DNA of 64,000 bases from contig CM069448.1 in assembly GCA_035610835.1 (NCBI GenBank), positions 8,495,607-8,559,606 of the forward strand. The letters run 5' to 3'. The position numbers were made by a program, and so were the translations under genes. Below are positions 1-11,590 of this stretch, one piece after another. Within the stretch, counting starts at the first letter, position 1, and every line of letters begins with the position of its first letter. The DNA comes from Ophiura sarsii (taxonomy: Eukaryota; Echinodermata; Ophiuroidea; Amphilepidida; Ophiuridae). The notes beneath the pieces are model-generated. The model had not been told where the DNA came from. It did no database searches and was given only the letters and a program-made list of their open reading frames with translations.

Positions 1-1911
1 TGATATAACCTTTGCCTTGGTGTCCTTGTATATTTCTGCAATCTCATTTGTAAGCTGCTCAGGTATACCATAGGCCTTCAGAATATGCAGCAGTCGTCCC
101 CTATGTTATTGTGTCAAACGCCTTCTTGAAGTCTATAAAGGTTATGATGGCTAGCAGGTTGTTTTGATCTAATTCCCTCAATAATTCTTCGGAGGGCAAG
201 AATGTGGCCAACCGTGGTACGTCCAACTCGAAAGCCATTTGATTAGCTCTCAAGTGGATGTCAAGCTCCGGTCTGATTCTGTTGAGTATCATCTTGTTGT
301 ATAGCTTGGCAACAATTGAGCTCAGACTTATTCCACGGTAGTTGCCTCCCAAACTGAGATCACCTGATTTTGGTATTGGTATTATGTTGAGAATAGACCA
401 TTGGTCTGGCTTTTCCAGTTCATCAAGGCGTCGTTGCAGAAGTCCCGTATTATATTATCCAAATCACATCTTTTGAGCATTTCAGGTGTGATACATCTTC
501 CCCACTGCTTTCCCCTCTACAAGAGCCTTCTTAGCCCTCACATATTCCTCCAAGTCAAAGGGTCCCTTCTTTTATGCTGAGATTTGATAGTACTGGGGCA
601 ATTTCTCATCTTTATTACTTATGTGCGTGGCCTCCCAAGTAGATTTTTGAAATGAGTATACCAATTATCTAGTCTCTCCTTTTTGCGTGGATCCTTTGAT
701 TTGTCCTTTTCTTGTAGTCAATCTTCCTGATATTTGTTGATCAGTTTCCAACTCTTACCATGATTGCAGTTTATGTGGGCATTATCTACCTATCTAAGCT
801 TATTGGTAAGGTCTTCCTCTTTCACATGATCATAAGCCTCCCCTAGGCTCTTCTTAGCCTACGTATAATTTCTCCAATTTTCCTCGTCATTAGTGTCTAG
901 TTGATATTTTGCATACGCTTCTTCAATTTGTGATCTCGCCCTTGATACCTGGGCGTCATTTGAGAAGTAGGTTATTTTCTCTTTTTTCCTCACAGGAATC
1001 ACTTCCTCTGCAGCATCTTGAGTGGCTTCAATGAATCTGGAATATTTCTCAGATGCATTTTCTACTTCATCCTGGAGGGGTTGAAACCTATTATGCACCT
1101 CTATGCTATATTTGTCTTGTAGATCATTATCAGTTGTAAGTAGCTTCCAATTGCTTTTTCCGTTTGATGATTTTACTCTTTCTGAGGCTTAATCGGATAC
1201 GAGCAGAGACGATTCTATGGTCAGGATCCCACACTAGCTAAGGTGTTATATGCTTCAGAATTTAGAACACTGTTTTGCCATTTCCGCCGGACAAGGATGT
1301 AGTCCAGCTGTAGTTTGTTGCCGCTTGGGCTGACATATGTCCACAACTTGCCTTTTCTTGCGGAAGTAAGTATTTGCGATTATAAGATCTTTCTCTTCAG
1401 CCAAGTCTGCTAGGTACTCTCCATTTCTATTTGTGTCATCATGGTAAGTGAATTTGGCGTCATCCTTTCCAAGCCTAGCATTGAAGTCGCCAATATCAAG
1501 CAAGATGTTGTGTGCTGGAATGGAGTCTATTGCCCCCTTAGACTGTTGTAATGATCTCCTACGATGTCTTCAACCGCCACATTTGTAGGGCAGTAGATCA
1601 CCACTACAGTTGTTGCTGGGTTACCATGGAAAGTTGACTATGAGTGTACGATCAGAATGTGGCTGATACTTGCTAATGATCTGAGTGCTCTGTTATTGAG
1701 TAGTATCCCGACTCCACCTACAGCTGCACCTGCTTTATTTCTTGTTGCTGATGTAGTGATCAGAGTTCCACCCATAATGCTCTCATACTTCACTGGGTCA
1801 TCATGGACAATGCGGTGTATCCTGTATCCCGATCGTGTCAATTTTACATTTAATTAGATTGGTTACAAGCTCCTCCCTGCACCGACTCTCTCTGATAGTT
1901 CTCACTTTCAT
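1..1911 (-). pseudogene. Broken LINE ORF2: AP endonuclease plus partial reverse transcriptase
   Basis: Fragments in order on the minus strand: an N-terminal piece beginning MKVRTIRESR (about 1911-1840); an endonuclease piece with GGTLITTSATRNKAGA (1841-1638); the endonuclease catalytic block GDFNARLG followed by NRNGEYLADLAEEKDLIIANT (1503-1255); a linker helix region (1098-859); and RT motifs NYRGISLSSIVAKLYNKMI and FIDFKKAFDTI (352-101), continuing as GRLLHILKAYGIPEQ towards position 1. The pieces lie in different frames separated by stops. The catalytic DD motif of the RT would lie outside the window. Family membership is secure; activity is excluded for this copy. Confidence 0.8.
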
Positions 1912-2290
1912 GGTAGAAATAATAATATTGGTCTTGCATATGTTGCAAGTGGTCTCCTATTGCGCGCTCTGCCGTTAAGCTTACTCCGAGCTCCGTCAGT
2001 TAGCACTAACCGCAAGGTTTGGCCATCCAGGTGGCACGCGACTAACATGCACTACATTGCAATGCATCTTAGTCTTCGAGGACGTGGAGATGGGTAACTG
2101 CAAGAGAAGCGAGTAGGGACAGGAGGGCTGATGGAATTGACTCCTGTATCTACAACCTATAGTAAAGCAAAGCATGGAAAAAGGTGCATAGGAGAGGCAT
2201 GCAGACTAAGGAGCAAGATGGGAGATAGAGGAAAGGAAGAATTTGTGGTAGAGCAGAAGGTCGGAGTTGCGCTACTTACAGCCAGTTTTA
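1..2290 (-). mobile_element. Degenerate non-LTR retrotransposon (RTE/CR1-like), 5' part
   Basis: A LINE on the minus strand runs off the left edge. Reading leftwards there is a GC-richer 5' UTR-like stretch (about 1920-2290), an ORF2 start ATG at 1911-1909, endonuclease fragments and then reverse transcriptase fragments. The reading frame is broken many times, so the copy is dead. The clade is uncertain; RT wording such as NYRGISL and FIDFKKAFD fits RTE/CR1-like elements. Confidence 0.8.
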
Positions 2291-2390
2291 AACCACCCTA
2301 ATAATTACCCTAATAATTACTACTATCAGCCAATTAATATATAATAACAGATCAGCTATTATACACTCTCTTGTCTTGTAAACAACTCTT

Positions 2391-2672
2391 GAAAACATGG
2401 ATTTTGCCACCAAAATCAACTTTATATGTTGCTTAGAACAAAAGTTTTATGGCAAAATTTTTTTGTTGTAAATGGCGGCCATTTTGAAATCCAAAATGGC
2501 GGCCATGCATGTATGTTAGACATAGGAACATAGCTAGAGCACTTGTGAACTCCCTTGTATTAAAAACATGTGGTTTGCCACCAAGTTTGACTTCATATGT
2601 TGCTCAGAACAAAAGTTATAGGTAAATTATATTTGGAAATGGCGGCCATTTTGAAATCCAAGATGGCGGCCA
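2391..2672. repeat. Two-copy tandem repeat carrying ATGGCGGCC motifs
   Basis: Two diverged copies of a segment of roughly 120 bp (about 2391-2510 and 2568-2672) share a run about a gene-like phrase 'catatgttgct(c/t)agaacaaaag' and end in a palindromic pair of ATGGCGGCC blocks separated by attttgaaatccaa. The ATGGCGGC core resembles a YY1 site. No ORF is present here. Confidence 0.7.
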
Positions 2673-3043
2673 ATCGGCAGATGGAAAAAAATGTTACCAA
2701 TGGATTTCTGATACCTGAGGGTCTACTTTAGCCAATAAAACCAAAAAAATCATCCTTAGCAAAAAAAAAAGCAAAATTACATAACATCCTACACTACACA
2801 TTTATTACCTGGTCAGTTACCTATTTTGATGACCTGTAGCTGAGCCTGTACATCATGCATGTTATGTAGGCCTGGCTAGGCTATAGTTATACAATAAATT
2901 GATCTTTACAAAACAATAAACCCCTTACAAGTAACAATACATCATCACCAGGGCTTCAGGCTATGCCTTCTGGTTCTGGTTCTGGTAGGATACTCTAACA
3001 AAGCGGGATCCCGCATCACGTCAGAGGGGTTGACCTGGTGTAG

Positions 3044-4619
3044 TTAATTCTTGTTGATGGTGTTGACGGTGAGAAATTCGCAGAGCCTTGATTTTAAAAT
3101 GTCTAAACTGGGGGCGTCTAAGATATGATGGGGCAGGGCGTTCCAATGTGGAGCAGTCCATGGGAAGAAGCTGTTTGAGTAGATTGTTGAACTGGTGTTT
3201 GGTCTTTGGAAGGATGATGAGTGAGTGCGCTTTAGTTCGCGAGTTGGTCTTGCTAAGTAGGGGTTCCAATCGACGTCAACGAGATTAGCATTGATTTTGT
3301 ACATCATATTGAGACGAACAATTTTCCTTCTAGTCTCGAGGTTAGTCCACTTGAGAGATGTCATCATGGCTGTCACGCTGGACTCTCTTGAGTAGTCGGT
3401 GAGACACATCCTTGCTGCAGCTCTTTGGACCATATCGAGCTGATGTTTTTCTTTTTGTGTGCTAGGGTACCATGCAGATGTGCCATACTCTAGTTTTGGT
3501 TGTACAAGTGAAAGGTAAAGTCGCGATTTAATGTCAACAGTACATGATTTAAAGTTACGTCGGATGACTCCCAGTACCTTTTTAGAGCTCTTGGTTATGT
3601 TATTAATATGCGAGTTCCATTTAAGGTCGCTGCTAAAGGTGATACCCAAGTAGGGGTGACTAGAAGTAACTTGTAGAATATTATCGCATAATTTGTATGG
3701 AGTAATATTTGGTGATTTCTTTGATGTGAAGTGCATGGTAAAACATTTGTTCGTGTTAAATTCCATTTGCCAGTCGGATCCCCATTTGGAGAGGGCATCG
3801 AGGTCTTTTTGGAAGGTTTTGGGGTCCATATCCGAATTGATTTCCCGATAGATTAGTGCGTCGTCTGCGAATAAGCGTACCTTGGTACCATTGGAGATAC
3901 AGTTAGGCATATCGTTAATGTAAATTAGGAAACACAGCGGGCCAATGACGGTACCCTGGGGGACGCTTGAAGTGACATCAGCAGCTGAAGACAATTTACC
4001 ATCAAGTGTTACAGTTACACGTTGTTTTCTTTGAGTTAAGAACGTATTAATCCAGCTGAGTTCTTTTCCCCTTATTCCAATGGTTGAGCTTCTTAAGCAG
4101 ACGAGCGTGTGGAACGCGATCAAAAGCTTTAGAAAAGTCAAGTAAAACAGCGTCGACTTGCTTTTTTGAATCAAAATATTTAGCGATGTCACTGATTGTA
4201 GATACTAGCTGAGTATCACATCCTCTTCTCTTGCGGAAACCATGTTGAGAGTCCACAAGAATATTAAAGTGATCCAAGTGTGACATGATGCTGCTGGTAA
4301 GGACATGTTCAAAAATTTTACAGCAGATTGAGGTTAATGCAATGGGGCGGTAGTTGCCGGGTGAATTTTTGCTGCCCTTTTTAAAGATTGGAGTGATGTG
4401 TGACATAAGCCAGTCTGATGGGAGTTCACCTGAGCTAAGGCTTTGATTAAAAATTGCAGATAAAATGGGAGCCAACTCCACCGCACATTCTTTGAGGAAT
4501 CTGGAAGGCAAGTCGTCGGGCCCAGATGCTTTGTTAGGTTTTAAATTGAGCAGAAGCTTTTTCACACCTTCAGGTGTGATGGTTATAGGTGGCATTTCCG
4601 GGTAGGGATCTCCAGACAT
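3044..4619 (-). pseudogene. CR1-like ORF2, reverse transcriptase half
   Basis: Two overlapping frames cover the RT. 4619-4047 holds KPNKASGPDDLPSRF, GNYRPIALTSICCKIFE, QHGFRKRRGCDTQL and LLDFSKAFDRVPH. 4192-3044 continues with SVPQGTVIGPLCFLIYIND and the catalytic RLFADDAL; the FADD codons are at 3871-3860. Thumb and C-terminal segments (LEYGTSAWYPSTQ, WNALPHHILDAPSL) follow to the stop. A single frameshift near 4050-4100 separates the two. The catalytic aspartates are intact, so the copy looks recently inactivated. Confidence 0.88.
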
Positions 4620-4641
4620 GTCGGGGATATTTTCAACATCC

Positions 4642-6123
4642 TCATGTGTATACAGATTTGAAGTAGCTATTTAGAATTTCAGCTTTCACTTGGCTGTCGT
4701 CGGTTGTATTCCCGTCATTGGTGGTCAGTGGAGGGACACCTCCATTGTCAATACGTTTTGACTTAACAATTTTCCAAAATTGTTTAGTGTTTTGATGCAA
4801 GTTATCAGACATAGTGTTTTTTATATAGTCGCCTTGAGCATGCCGGAGCTCTTTTTTGTAGTTAGTTGTGAAGACTTTAAAGGCCAGTTCATCTCCTTCA
4901 GATTTGGTCCTTTTTTGTTTGTTGTAAATTTTCTGAAGTTTGCGTCTCATCCGCTTAATCCTGCCATTAAACCAGGGTAAGTTATGTCTGCTTGAAGACA
5001 TCTTTGTGGGGATATGCTTGTTCATCAAAGTCTTAATGTGAGCACTGAGATTGTTCCAATTTTCTTGAACCGATTTTTGGTGCAAGTTTGCAATCATGGA
5101 TTTCCCAAAGGAAACTAAGCTTTTACGCACAGATATAAAGTCGCCTTTTGTGTACTGAAAAATCCTTCGCTTCGGTGGGAGCTTCCTCCATGGTTTAATA
5201 TCACATAAGATTTCAACTACTTCGTGATCGCCCAGCCTTGGTAGAGTTCTCACGTGAGTCACAAGAGTTGGATTGGTGGTAAAAAATAAGTCTAATGTCT
5301 TGTCGCGACGTGTTGGGATTTTGACCGTCTGTGTTAGGTGAAATTTTGTGCTGATATCCAAAAGAAGATGACATTGGGTAGAAATGTTGCTACCAGGTTT
5401 GACTGTATTATTTTCCCAGTCTATGTCTCTCATGTTAAAATCGCCTCCTAACCAAACAGAGCTATTGTTGCCGTAGTTGGAGTAAAGTGTGGAGATTGAC
5501 CTGTCAAGTTCATCGAGCGATGCTTTGGAAGAGTCTGGATTATAATATGCACCGACGTAAGTGATCTTCTTTTTGCCTAAATCAAGTTTGATCCATAATA
5601 ATTCAGCGTCAACAGAGAGATCATCTAAGATCCGGGCATTCATGTTTTTTACTGCAATCAAAACTCCGCCATAACCATCAGCGCGATCCTTACGGAAAAT
5701 TTGATAATTATCTGGAAAAATTTCACAGTTCTTTAGATCAGCGTTTAGCCACGTCTCAGTACATATCAAAATGTCAGGTTGCTCAGCTTCCAGTAGAACT
5801 TGAAATTCTGCAACTTTGCTTTTGATACTTTGGAAGTTAATGTTAAATATCTTCAAGCCAAGTCCTTTTTGGTTTGAATTTTGCCGTTTACTGGTGCTTT
5901 GAGTGGGTTGGGCATCGGAACTACGAGTCTTGTTTTGGGCAGGTTTGTTTGAAGTTTTATTACTTTGACTTTGGGGCCTGATGTCGTTGACACATGTCGG
6001 CTGTTTACTCTGACTAGGTTTCTTTTTATGAGAAACCAGTTTGAAAGTTTCATTGTTATTAACAACAGTATTATTTGGAGTCATGCTTTTCAGCAAATTT
6101 TTGTGCGAAATTCCAGAAGGCAC
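4642..6123 (-). pseudogene. CR1-like ORF2, AP endonuclease half
   Basis: 493 codons open. The N-terminus is basic and low complexity. The endonuclease then shows NINFQSIKSK, DILICTETWLN (catalytic E), YGGVLIAVK, a YYNPDSS block, GGDFNMRDIDW (catalytic D/N) and the terminal RLGDHEVV (catalytic DH). This enzyme nicks target DNA to prime reverse transcription. The frame closes just before the RT domain, which restarts in another frame at 4619, so one frameshift breaks the polyprotein. The ORF1 frame ends only 20 bases upstream in a different frame. Confidence 0.85.
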
Positions 6124-6142
6124 AGTACCGGTAGGCCCCTAC

Positions 6143-6640
6143 TCAGCTCTTGAGAGGGGAAGATTTCAACAAATCTAAGATAATACCACCGAGAATTTCA
6201 TAACAGTTACTGCATTCAATGTGAGAAACATTATAAAATGAGTCATTAAAGTTCGCAATGTCACAAGCAGGGCAATGCCATACAAAGTCACCGAGTTCGG
6301 AGAGTTTAGTGTACTCCTCGTCACTGATATCGCTACAGTTGGTGTGGGTCCACCTACCACATCCGTCACAACTTAGAGCACGTTGGTTGTCGCGAACCTC
6401 ATCATCACAGCGGGTACAGGGGAATTTTATTTTTTTATTAGCACAACGTTTAGACTTTCTTACTGAAGGCGGTCCCGAAGGCCCTGGGTGGGGGTGCACG
6501 TCACCACAGAGGCCTAAAAGTGAAAATAAATTTGCAGCAATGACAGATTTTTTGCTAGGTTGAATATTGATCAGCATGGAGTAATAAATGCCTCTGCTAT
6601 CAAGCAGTTGTTTTCTGAGCTTGCACGAACAATACAGCAT
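6143..6640 (-). pseudogene. CR1-like ORF1: PHD zinc finger with 2A-like motif
   Basis: 165 codons. Residues 75-126 form a C4HC3 PHD finger: C75-x2-C78, C91-x2-C94, H99-x2-C102, C123-x2-C126, with the usual W before the last cysteine pair. Residues 46-54 read GDVHPHPGP, which resembles a 2A peptide but lacks its E and N residues. Upstream, another frame (6897-6571) carries a hydrophobic N-terminus (MLTSLAILLLSIW); it probably belonged to the same protein before a frameshift near 6600-6640. PHD fingers in CR1-group ORF1 proteins are thought to help bind nucleic acid or chromatin; that role is known for the family, not shown here. Confidence 0.8.
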
Positions 6641-6900
6641 AATAGCATTGTCAAATTGTTCACTGTATCATTGTATAAGTTCACAACATTACAGACGACA
6701 TTGTTGTAACCATCGTTACCAGGAAAGATTGAATTTGATCCAGAGAATAAATGGTTGGATCCTACCTTACTATGGCGCAGTGACAATCCGTTGTTGTTAT
6801 CAGATTGGTATTCCTGTTCAATCCAGATGGAGAGCAATAAGATGGCCAAGGAGGTTAGCATACGTAGAGAATGCATGAGTGTAAAGATGGCAGCCAAGTG

Positions 6901-8300
6901 ATGCGTAGTATATGGCGGGAATTTATATTTTAAAAATGGAGTTCACCGATGATTTAACAAGGTTAAAAATACATCTAAAAGTAAACAAAAATTTAAGATT
7001 TGATTTTACATTGCTTTACAGTACTGTTTCGTGGGGGCCTGAGAACAGACCCTCACTCCTCAGAAGCTAGATGTTTAATGGTAGTATCACACAATGGTAC
7101 ATATTATAATACATGTTCACAGAAAGTGATTAATATATGTCAAAGATTATGTCAAACAAGTCAAGTGGAGAAAGTCATGGTAATGTCAAAAGTCAAGTGA
7201 AGAATAAATCCATTGTTGTGTTAAAAAGTCAATTGCAGACTATATCCATGGTTACGTGTATGTCAAGTGATTAGGCCAAGTATAAATAAATGAATATAAT
7301 GACACACAAGTGGCTGACAGGCTGGCAAGATTATGGTGAATCCAGTGCAGGTTAGTGTAAGACCACTGCCGTAAATATAGCGTTGAAGAATCGGATGGGC
7401 TTCTCCGTCGATTTTCCGGTGCAATTGCACTGTGGCGTCGTCTGCACTGTGTCGAGTCAGCTACGTAGTATACACGGGTACATTAATATCAGCAAAAATC
7501 CAATGTTAAGAGTCACAAATTGCCGTAAAAAACATCAATCATTGGAGAAACGTATTTGAAGAAACATATATAATAAATTTGAGTGTGGATGGCAATAAAA
7601 AGCACAAAAATAAAAGTGATTTTAAAACAGCGAAGGCTCCGCGAAAATTTTCACGTCTACACCATTTGGAGGTCAAAGGTCAAAGGCCTTATTATTAATT
7701 ACTAAATTAGGCTTAATTATAAAGGCCAATTACATCCGAGTTTACTGTTGCGTTTTTAAAAAGCAGGACGAGGTGACTATTTAGAGAATAATGACTACGT
7801 AACAACTGTTTTCGTGAAGAAAAAAATTAAAATCAGAGGATTTATTCTGGTCTGAGGAATTGTCCCGAAGGTGCGCAGCCCCCAAGGGACAATTCCGAAT
7901 GAACAGAACAACAACCGAGGATTTCAAAACAAATTCACGAAAACAGTTGTTAAGCAGTCATTATTCTCATTCATTACAAATGCCGTGCCCCCCCCCCCCC
8001 CCCCCCCCCAGTTTCCAAAAGCTGGGTATGCCACTGCTTAAACTAATGTGATTTTTTTACAGAACGCCGTCTGATTACAAATGTACATGTGTTTAATTTG
8101 GCCCGCTGTAGGATAAGACCTAAAAAAAAAAGTTTGATTGGCGTAACCCGTTGGACGACCACACTTCTTTTCTTTCTTTTTTCCCCAATTTTCTTTTTTT
8201 CAAAGTAAAAAATTATCAAACATGACCTTAGATGACCCTATTTGACCCGAAATAAGTTGCATGGTACCCCATGATCCACATCATAGCTATGGTAACTTAC
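6901..8300. other. Intergenic, no gene seen
   Basis: AT-rich DNA with no coding signal. It includes a C homopolymer of about 23 (near 7987-8009) and a local inverted phrase around 7861-7905 (gtcccgaagg... / ...aagggacaattcc). Nothing here could be assigned to a family. Confidence 0.5.
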
Positions 8301-11300
8301 AACTTAAGCTTGATAATTTTCATTGTGTTAATATTATGGTGGAGACTTAAATTGTGTGTTAAACTTATCTTTGGATAAAAAGGGTGGCCGTAGTCATACC
8401 AATTTCAAATCACAAAAGGAGATTTTTAATTTAATGGCAAAAAGAGATCTTGTTGACATTTGGCGGTATAATAATCCAGGTAAATTGTACATGGAAGTCG
8501 AATGACAAACCACCAATCATGTGTAGGTTGGATTATTTACTCATAAGTAATGGTTTAAAGGGAAATATTACTAATGTTGATATTAAACACGGTTTAAAAT
8601 CAGATCATTCACTGTTAACATTAATGATGTGCAGTAAACAGGATAAGCATGGTAAAGGTATGTGGAAATTTAATGTTTCACTTCTGGACGATTTGGATTT
8701 TACTAACTTGATTCATAAAACAATTGAAAATGTTAAAATTGATAATGCTAATGCACGTCCGGACATTTTATGGGAAACAATAAAATGTGTTATAAGAGGT
8801 GATACAATCAATTATGCCAGCCGGAAACGTAAACAGGCTAAAAGAGTTGAAGAGTGTCTTGAACAAGACATAAATAATCTGGAGATTAAATATGCTGAAA
8901 ATCCTAGTGAGCCGATTTTAAGAGAAATTGAAATCAAGAAACACAAATTGGATTCAATTTATGATGAAAAAGTTAAAGGTGCAATAATCAGATCCAAGGC
9001 AGATTGTACTGAATTTGGTGAAAAGAGTTCAAAATATTTTTTCAATCTTGAAAGGTACCGTGTTAATAATAAGTCAATTACCAAGTTGGTTGATGATGAA
9101 GGTAATGAGGTTACAGGTACAGAAAATATTCTGAATGAAGAGGTCAAATTCTACTCTACTTTGTATACTTCTCAATGTAATACTGATCTAAATGCTCAGG
9201 AAGGTTTAACACAGCTTGGTCTATCACTGGAAGATATTCCTAAAGTTACTGAGAACAATAAAGACGAATGTGAAGGTATCTTGAATATGCAAGAATGTAC
9301 TGATGTTGTCAAAGAGATGAAACAAGGTAAAAGTCCTGGGTCTGATGGATATCCAATTGAGTTCTATACATTTTGTGGGGATGTCATTGGGCAAGTTGTT
9401 GTTGATTGTTTTAATTACTGTTTTGAGAAGGGTTGCATGACGGATGAGCAATGTAGAGGAGTAATTACTCTTATTCCAAAAGAAGGGAAGGATAATAAAT
9501 TCTTGAAAAATTGGAGACCCATCAGCCTGCTTAATGTAGATTATAAAGTTGTATCTAAAGCTATTGCAAATCGTTTCAAAAAAGTTCTCAATTCAGTTAT
9601 TTCACCCGATCAAACTGGTTTTTTGTCAAATCGATATATTGGTGAAAATGTAAGGTTAATACTTGACATTATTGAGTATAGATAATGAGAGTCTTCCTGG
9701 GTTGCTTCTGTTCTTGGATTTTGAAAAAGCGTATGACAAACTTGAGTGGAAATTTGTTCAAAACTGTTTGGGTATGTTTGGTTTTGGAGGTGATGCAAAA
9801 AAATGGGTCACTCTTTTTTACACCAATATCAGAAGTTGTGTTACAAACATGGGCGTTGTCTCAAACTATTTTGATTTATCACGTGGTCTTCGTCAAGGAT
9901 GCCCCTTAAGTTGTTACATTTTCATAATTTGCGCGGAGGTCTTGGCCATTGCAATCCGTAAAAATAAGTGTATTAAAGGTATTAATATTAAGGGGAATGA
10001 GAAATTAAGCAAAATCTTAAACATTTGGTTACAAAGGGGTCTTACCTTGGAAGAGTGTTAGTTATTAAATCTTTAGCTATTTCTCAGCTCACATATTTAT
10101 TATCTGTTCTACCAAATCCTCCTGATTCACTTTTGAAAAAATTGAAAAGGTGTTTTTCAAATTTATTTGGAATGGTAAACAAGACAAAATAAACAGGGAT
10201 ACCATGTACAATAAAGTTGAGGAAGGTGGTTTGAATATGACTAACATCTATGATTATAAAGATGCTATTAAAATATCATGGGTTAAAAGGTTTGTTGACC
10301 CTAATAATGAGGGCAAGTGGAAGATTTTGTTTGATATTGAAATTAAGAAAATTGGTGGTGATTGGATTTGGCAATGTGAGCCAGCTAACGTGTGTGATCT
10401 AAATGTAAATAAAATTAGCAACAGTTTTTTGAAAGATATTTTGAAAGGATGGTTGAAGTTACGTAAAAAGTACGAGATTGTTGATAAAATTATATGGTAT
10501 AATTCCAAAATTAAGATTGGTAAAAAAACTGTCTTTTATAGAAGTTGGAGTAACAGTAATATTAATTTTTTATCAGATTTAATTGAATCCGACCATTTGA
10601 TGAGTTTCATGGAATTCAAGAAGAAGTATCATGCTGTGAAAACTAATTTTGTTGAATATTTTGGAATTGTTCAAAGTATCAAAAAGAATTTAAAGGAGTC
10701 ATGTTCTAAGTTGTTTACTTTGACTGGTAATTATGAGAGGAATGAACAGCTGCTAACGGATATTTTATTAACAAAAAGAGTCTGTAAATTTGCCTATGAA
10801 AAGATAAGGTACCATGTAATACCAAATGCGAAGCAGTATTGGGAAGGCAAGGCTCAATTTGATATTGATTTATCACAGCCAATTACTGACTGGAAGGAAG
10901 TGTACTCATTAGCTTTTAAATGCTGTATGGACTCATATACAAGATATTTCCAGTTTCGTTATATTCATAATATTCTACCAAAAAACCATTTTTTGTTTAG
11001 AATTGGTTTAATAGATACTGATATATGTAGTTTCTGCAAAGTGAATAGAGAGACAGTAAAACATCTCATGTGGGAGTGTAATGTAACAAAAGATTTTTGG
11101 AACAATCTTAGTGCATGGATGAATACTGGGCTAAATATCTTTTTCAATGTGAATTATCAGAATATATGTCTTGGCTTATTTAATGAAGATTTCGACTTTT
11201 TCAAAAATATAATTATTCTTTTGGCAAAACGTTATATTTATAGATGCAGAGTTGAAGAAAAGAAACTTAGTATCTATGTCTTTAAAGAATTGGTGAATAT

Positions 11301-11590
11301 GACTGAAAGATCAGAGAAAGTCATTGCAGAAAGGAATAATAGAATGGCATCCCATAACAAAAGATGGGGGATATTGTTTTCATAATATTGTTTTCATAAT
11401 ATTGTTTTCATAATGTTTTCTTTATAAAAAAAAAAGCATTAGGCCTTTAAGTGCCTATATAATAGTAAAACTTTGTCTGGCACTTGTGGCGTCTGAATGT
11501 TGATGCCTTGTCTGTATTTGATGTATTTTGTGTAGTGTTATTTTTTGTTTTTTGTTAATCTATTGTTGTATGTCATAAAATAAAAAAGTC
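8300..11590 (+). mobile_element. L1/Tx1-like non-LTR retrotransposon, 5'-truncated and internally deleted
   Basis: Plus-strand LINE starting inside the endonuclease (GGDLNCVL, about 8338) and running through RT to an L1-type C-terminal cysteine motif. It ends in an AT-rich 3' region with a triple TAATATTGTTTTCA repeat (11383-11420) and an A-rich end near 11575-11590. Sequence wording (GRYIGENVRLI-like, LLFLDFEKAYD, RQGCPLSCYIF) marks the L1/Tx1 group, distinct from the two LINEs on its left. No target-site duplication could be identified. Confidence 0.85.
8338..11385 (+). pseudogene. L1/Tx1-like ORF2 lacking the catalytic FADD segment
   Basis: Open stretches are 8450-9685, 9663-10061 and 10150-11385. 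The first has the end of the endonuclease (CRLDYLLISNG, KSDHSLL), then RT motifs KSPGSDGYPIEFY, NWRPISLLNVDYK and DQTGFLSNRYIGENVRL. After a frameshift the second has LLFLDFEKAYDKLEW and LRQGCPLSCYIFIICAE. At about 10000-10030 the sequence jumps from IKGINIKGNE straight to the post-catalytic region (KSLAISQLTYLL, 10065-10105), so the YADD/FADD palm motif is deleted. The third frame holds the C-terminal domain, with C293-x2-C296-x8-H305-x4-C310. The copy cannot reverse transcribe. Confidence 0.85.

Larger units (their letters stand above)
2940..6900 (-). mobile_element. Nearly full-length CR1-like non-LTR retrotransposon
   Basis: Minus-strand LINE with the standard order: 5' region with a hydrophobic start (about 6897-6830), ORF1 with a PHD finger (6640-6143), AP endonuclease (6123-4642), reverse transcriptase (4619-3044) and a short 3' region with ttctgg repeats near 2960-2985. 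It is interrupted by only a few frame breaks (near 6640, 6130, 4630 and 4100), so it is much younger than the LINE to its left. The PHD ORF1 plus endonuclease/RT layout is typical of CR1/L2-group elements. Confidence 0.85.

Noticed and set aside
6258..6563. Plus-strand frame opposite the PHD-finger ORF.
   Set aside because: Shadow of the LINE ORF1 on the minus strand, with no homology of its own.
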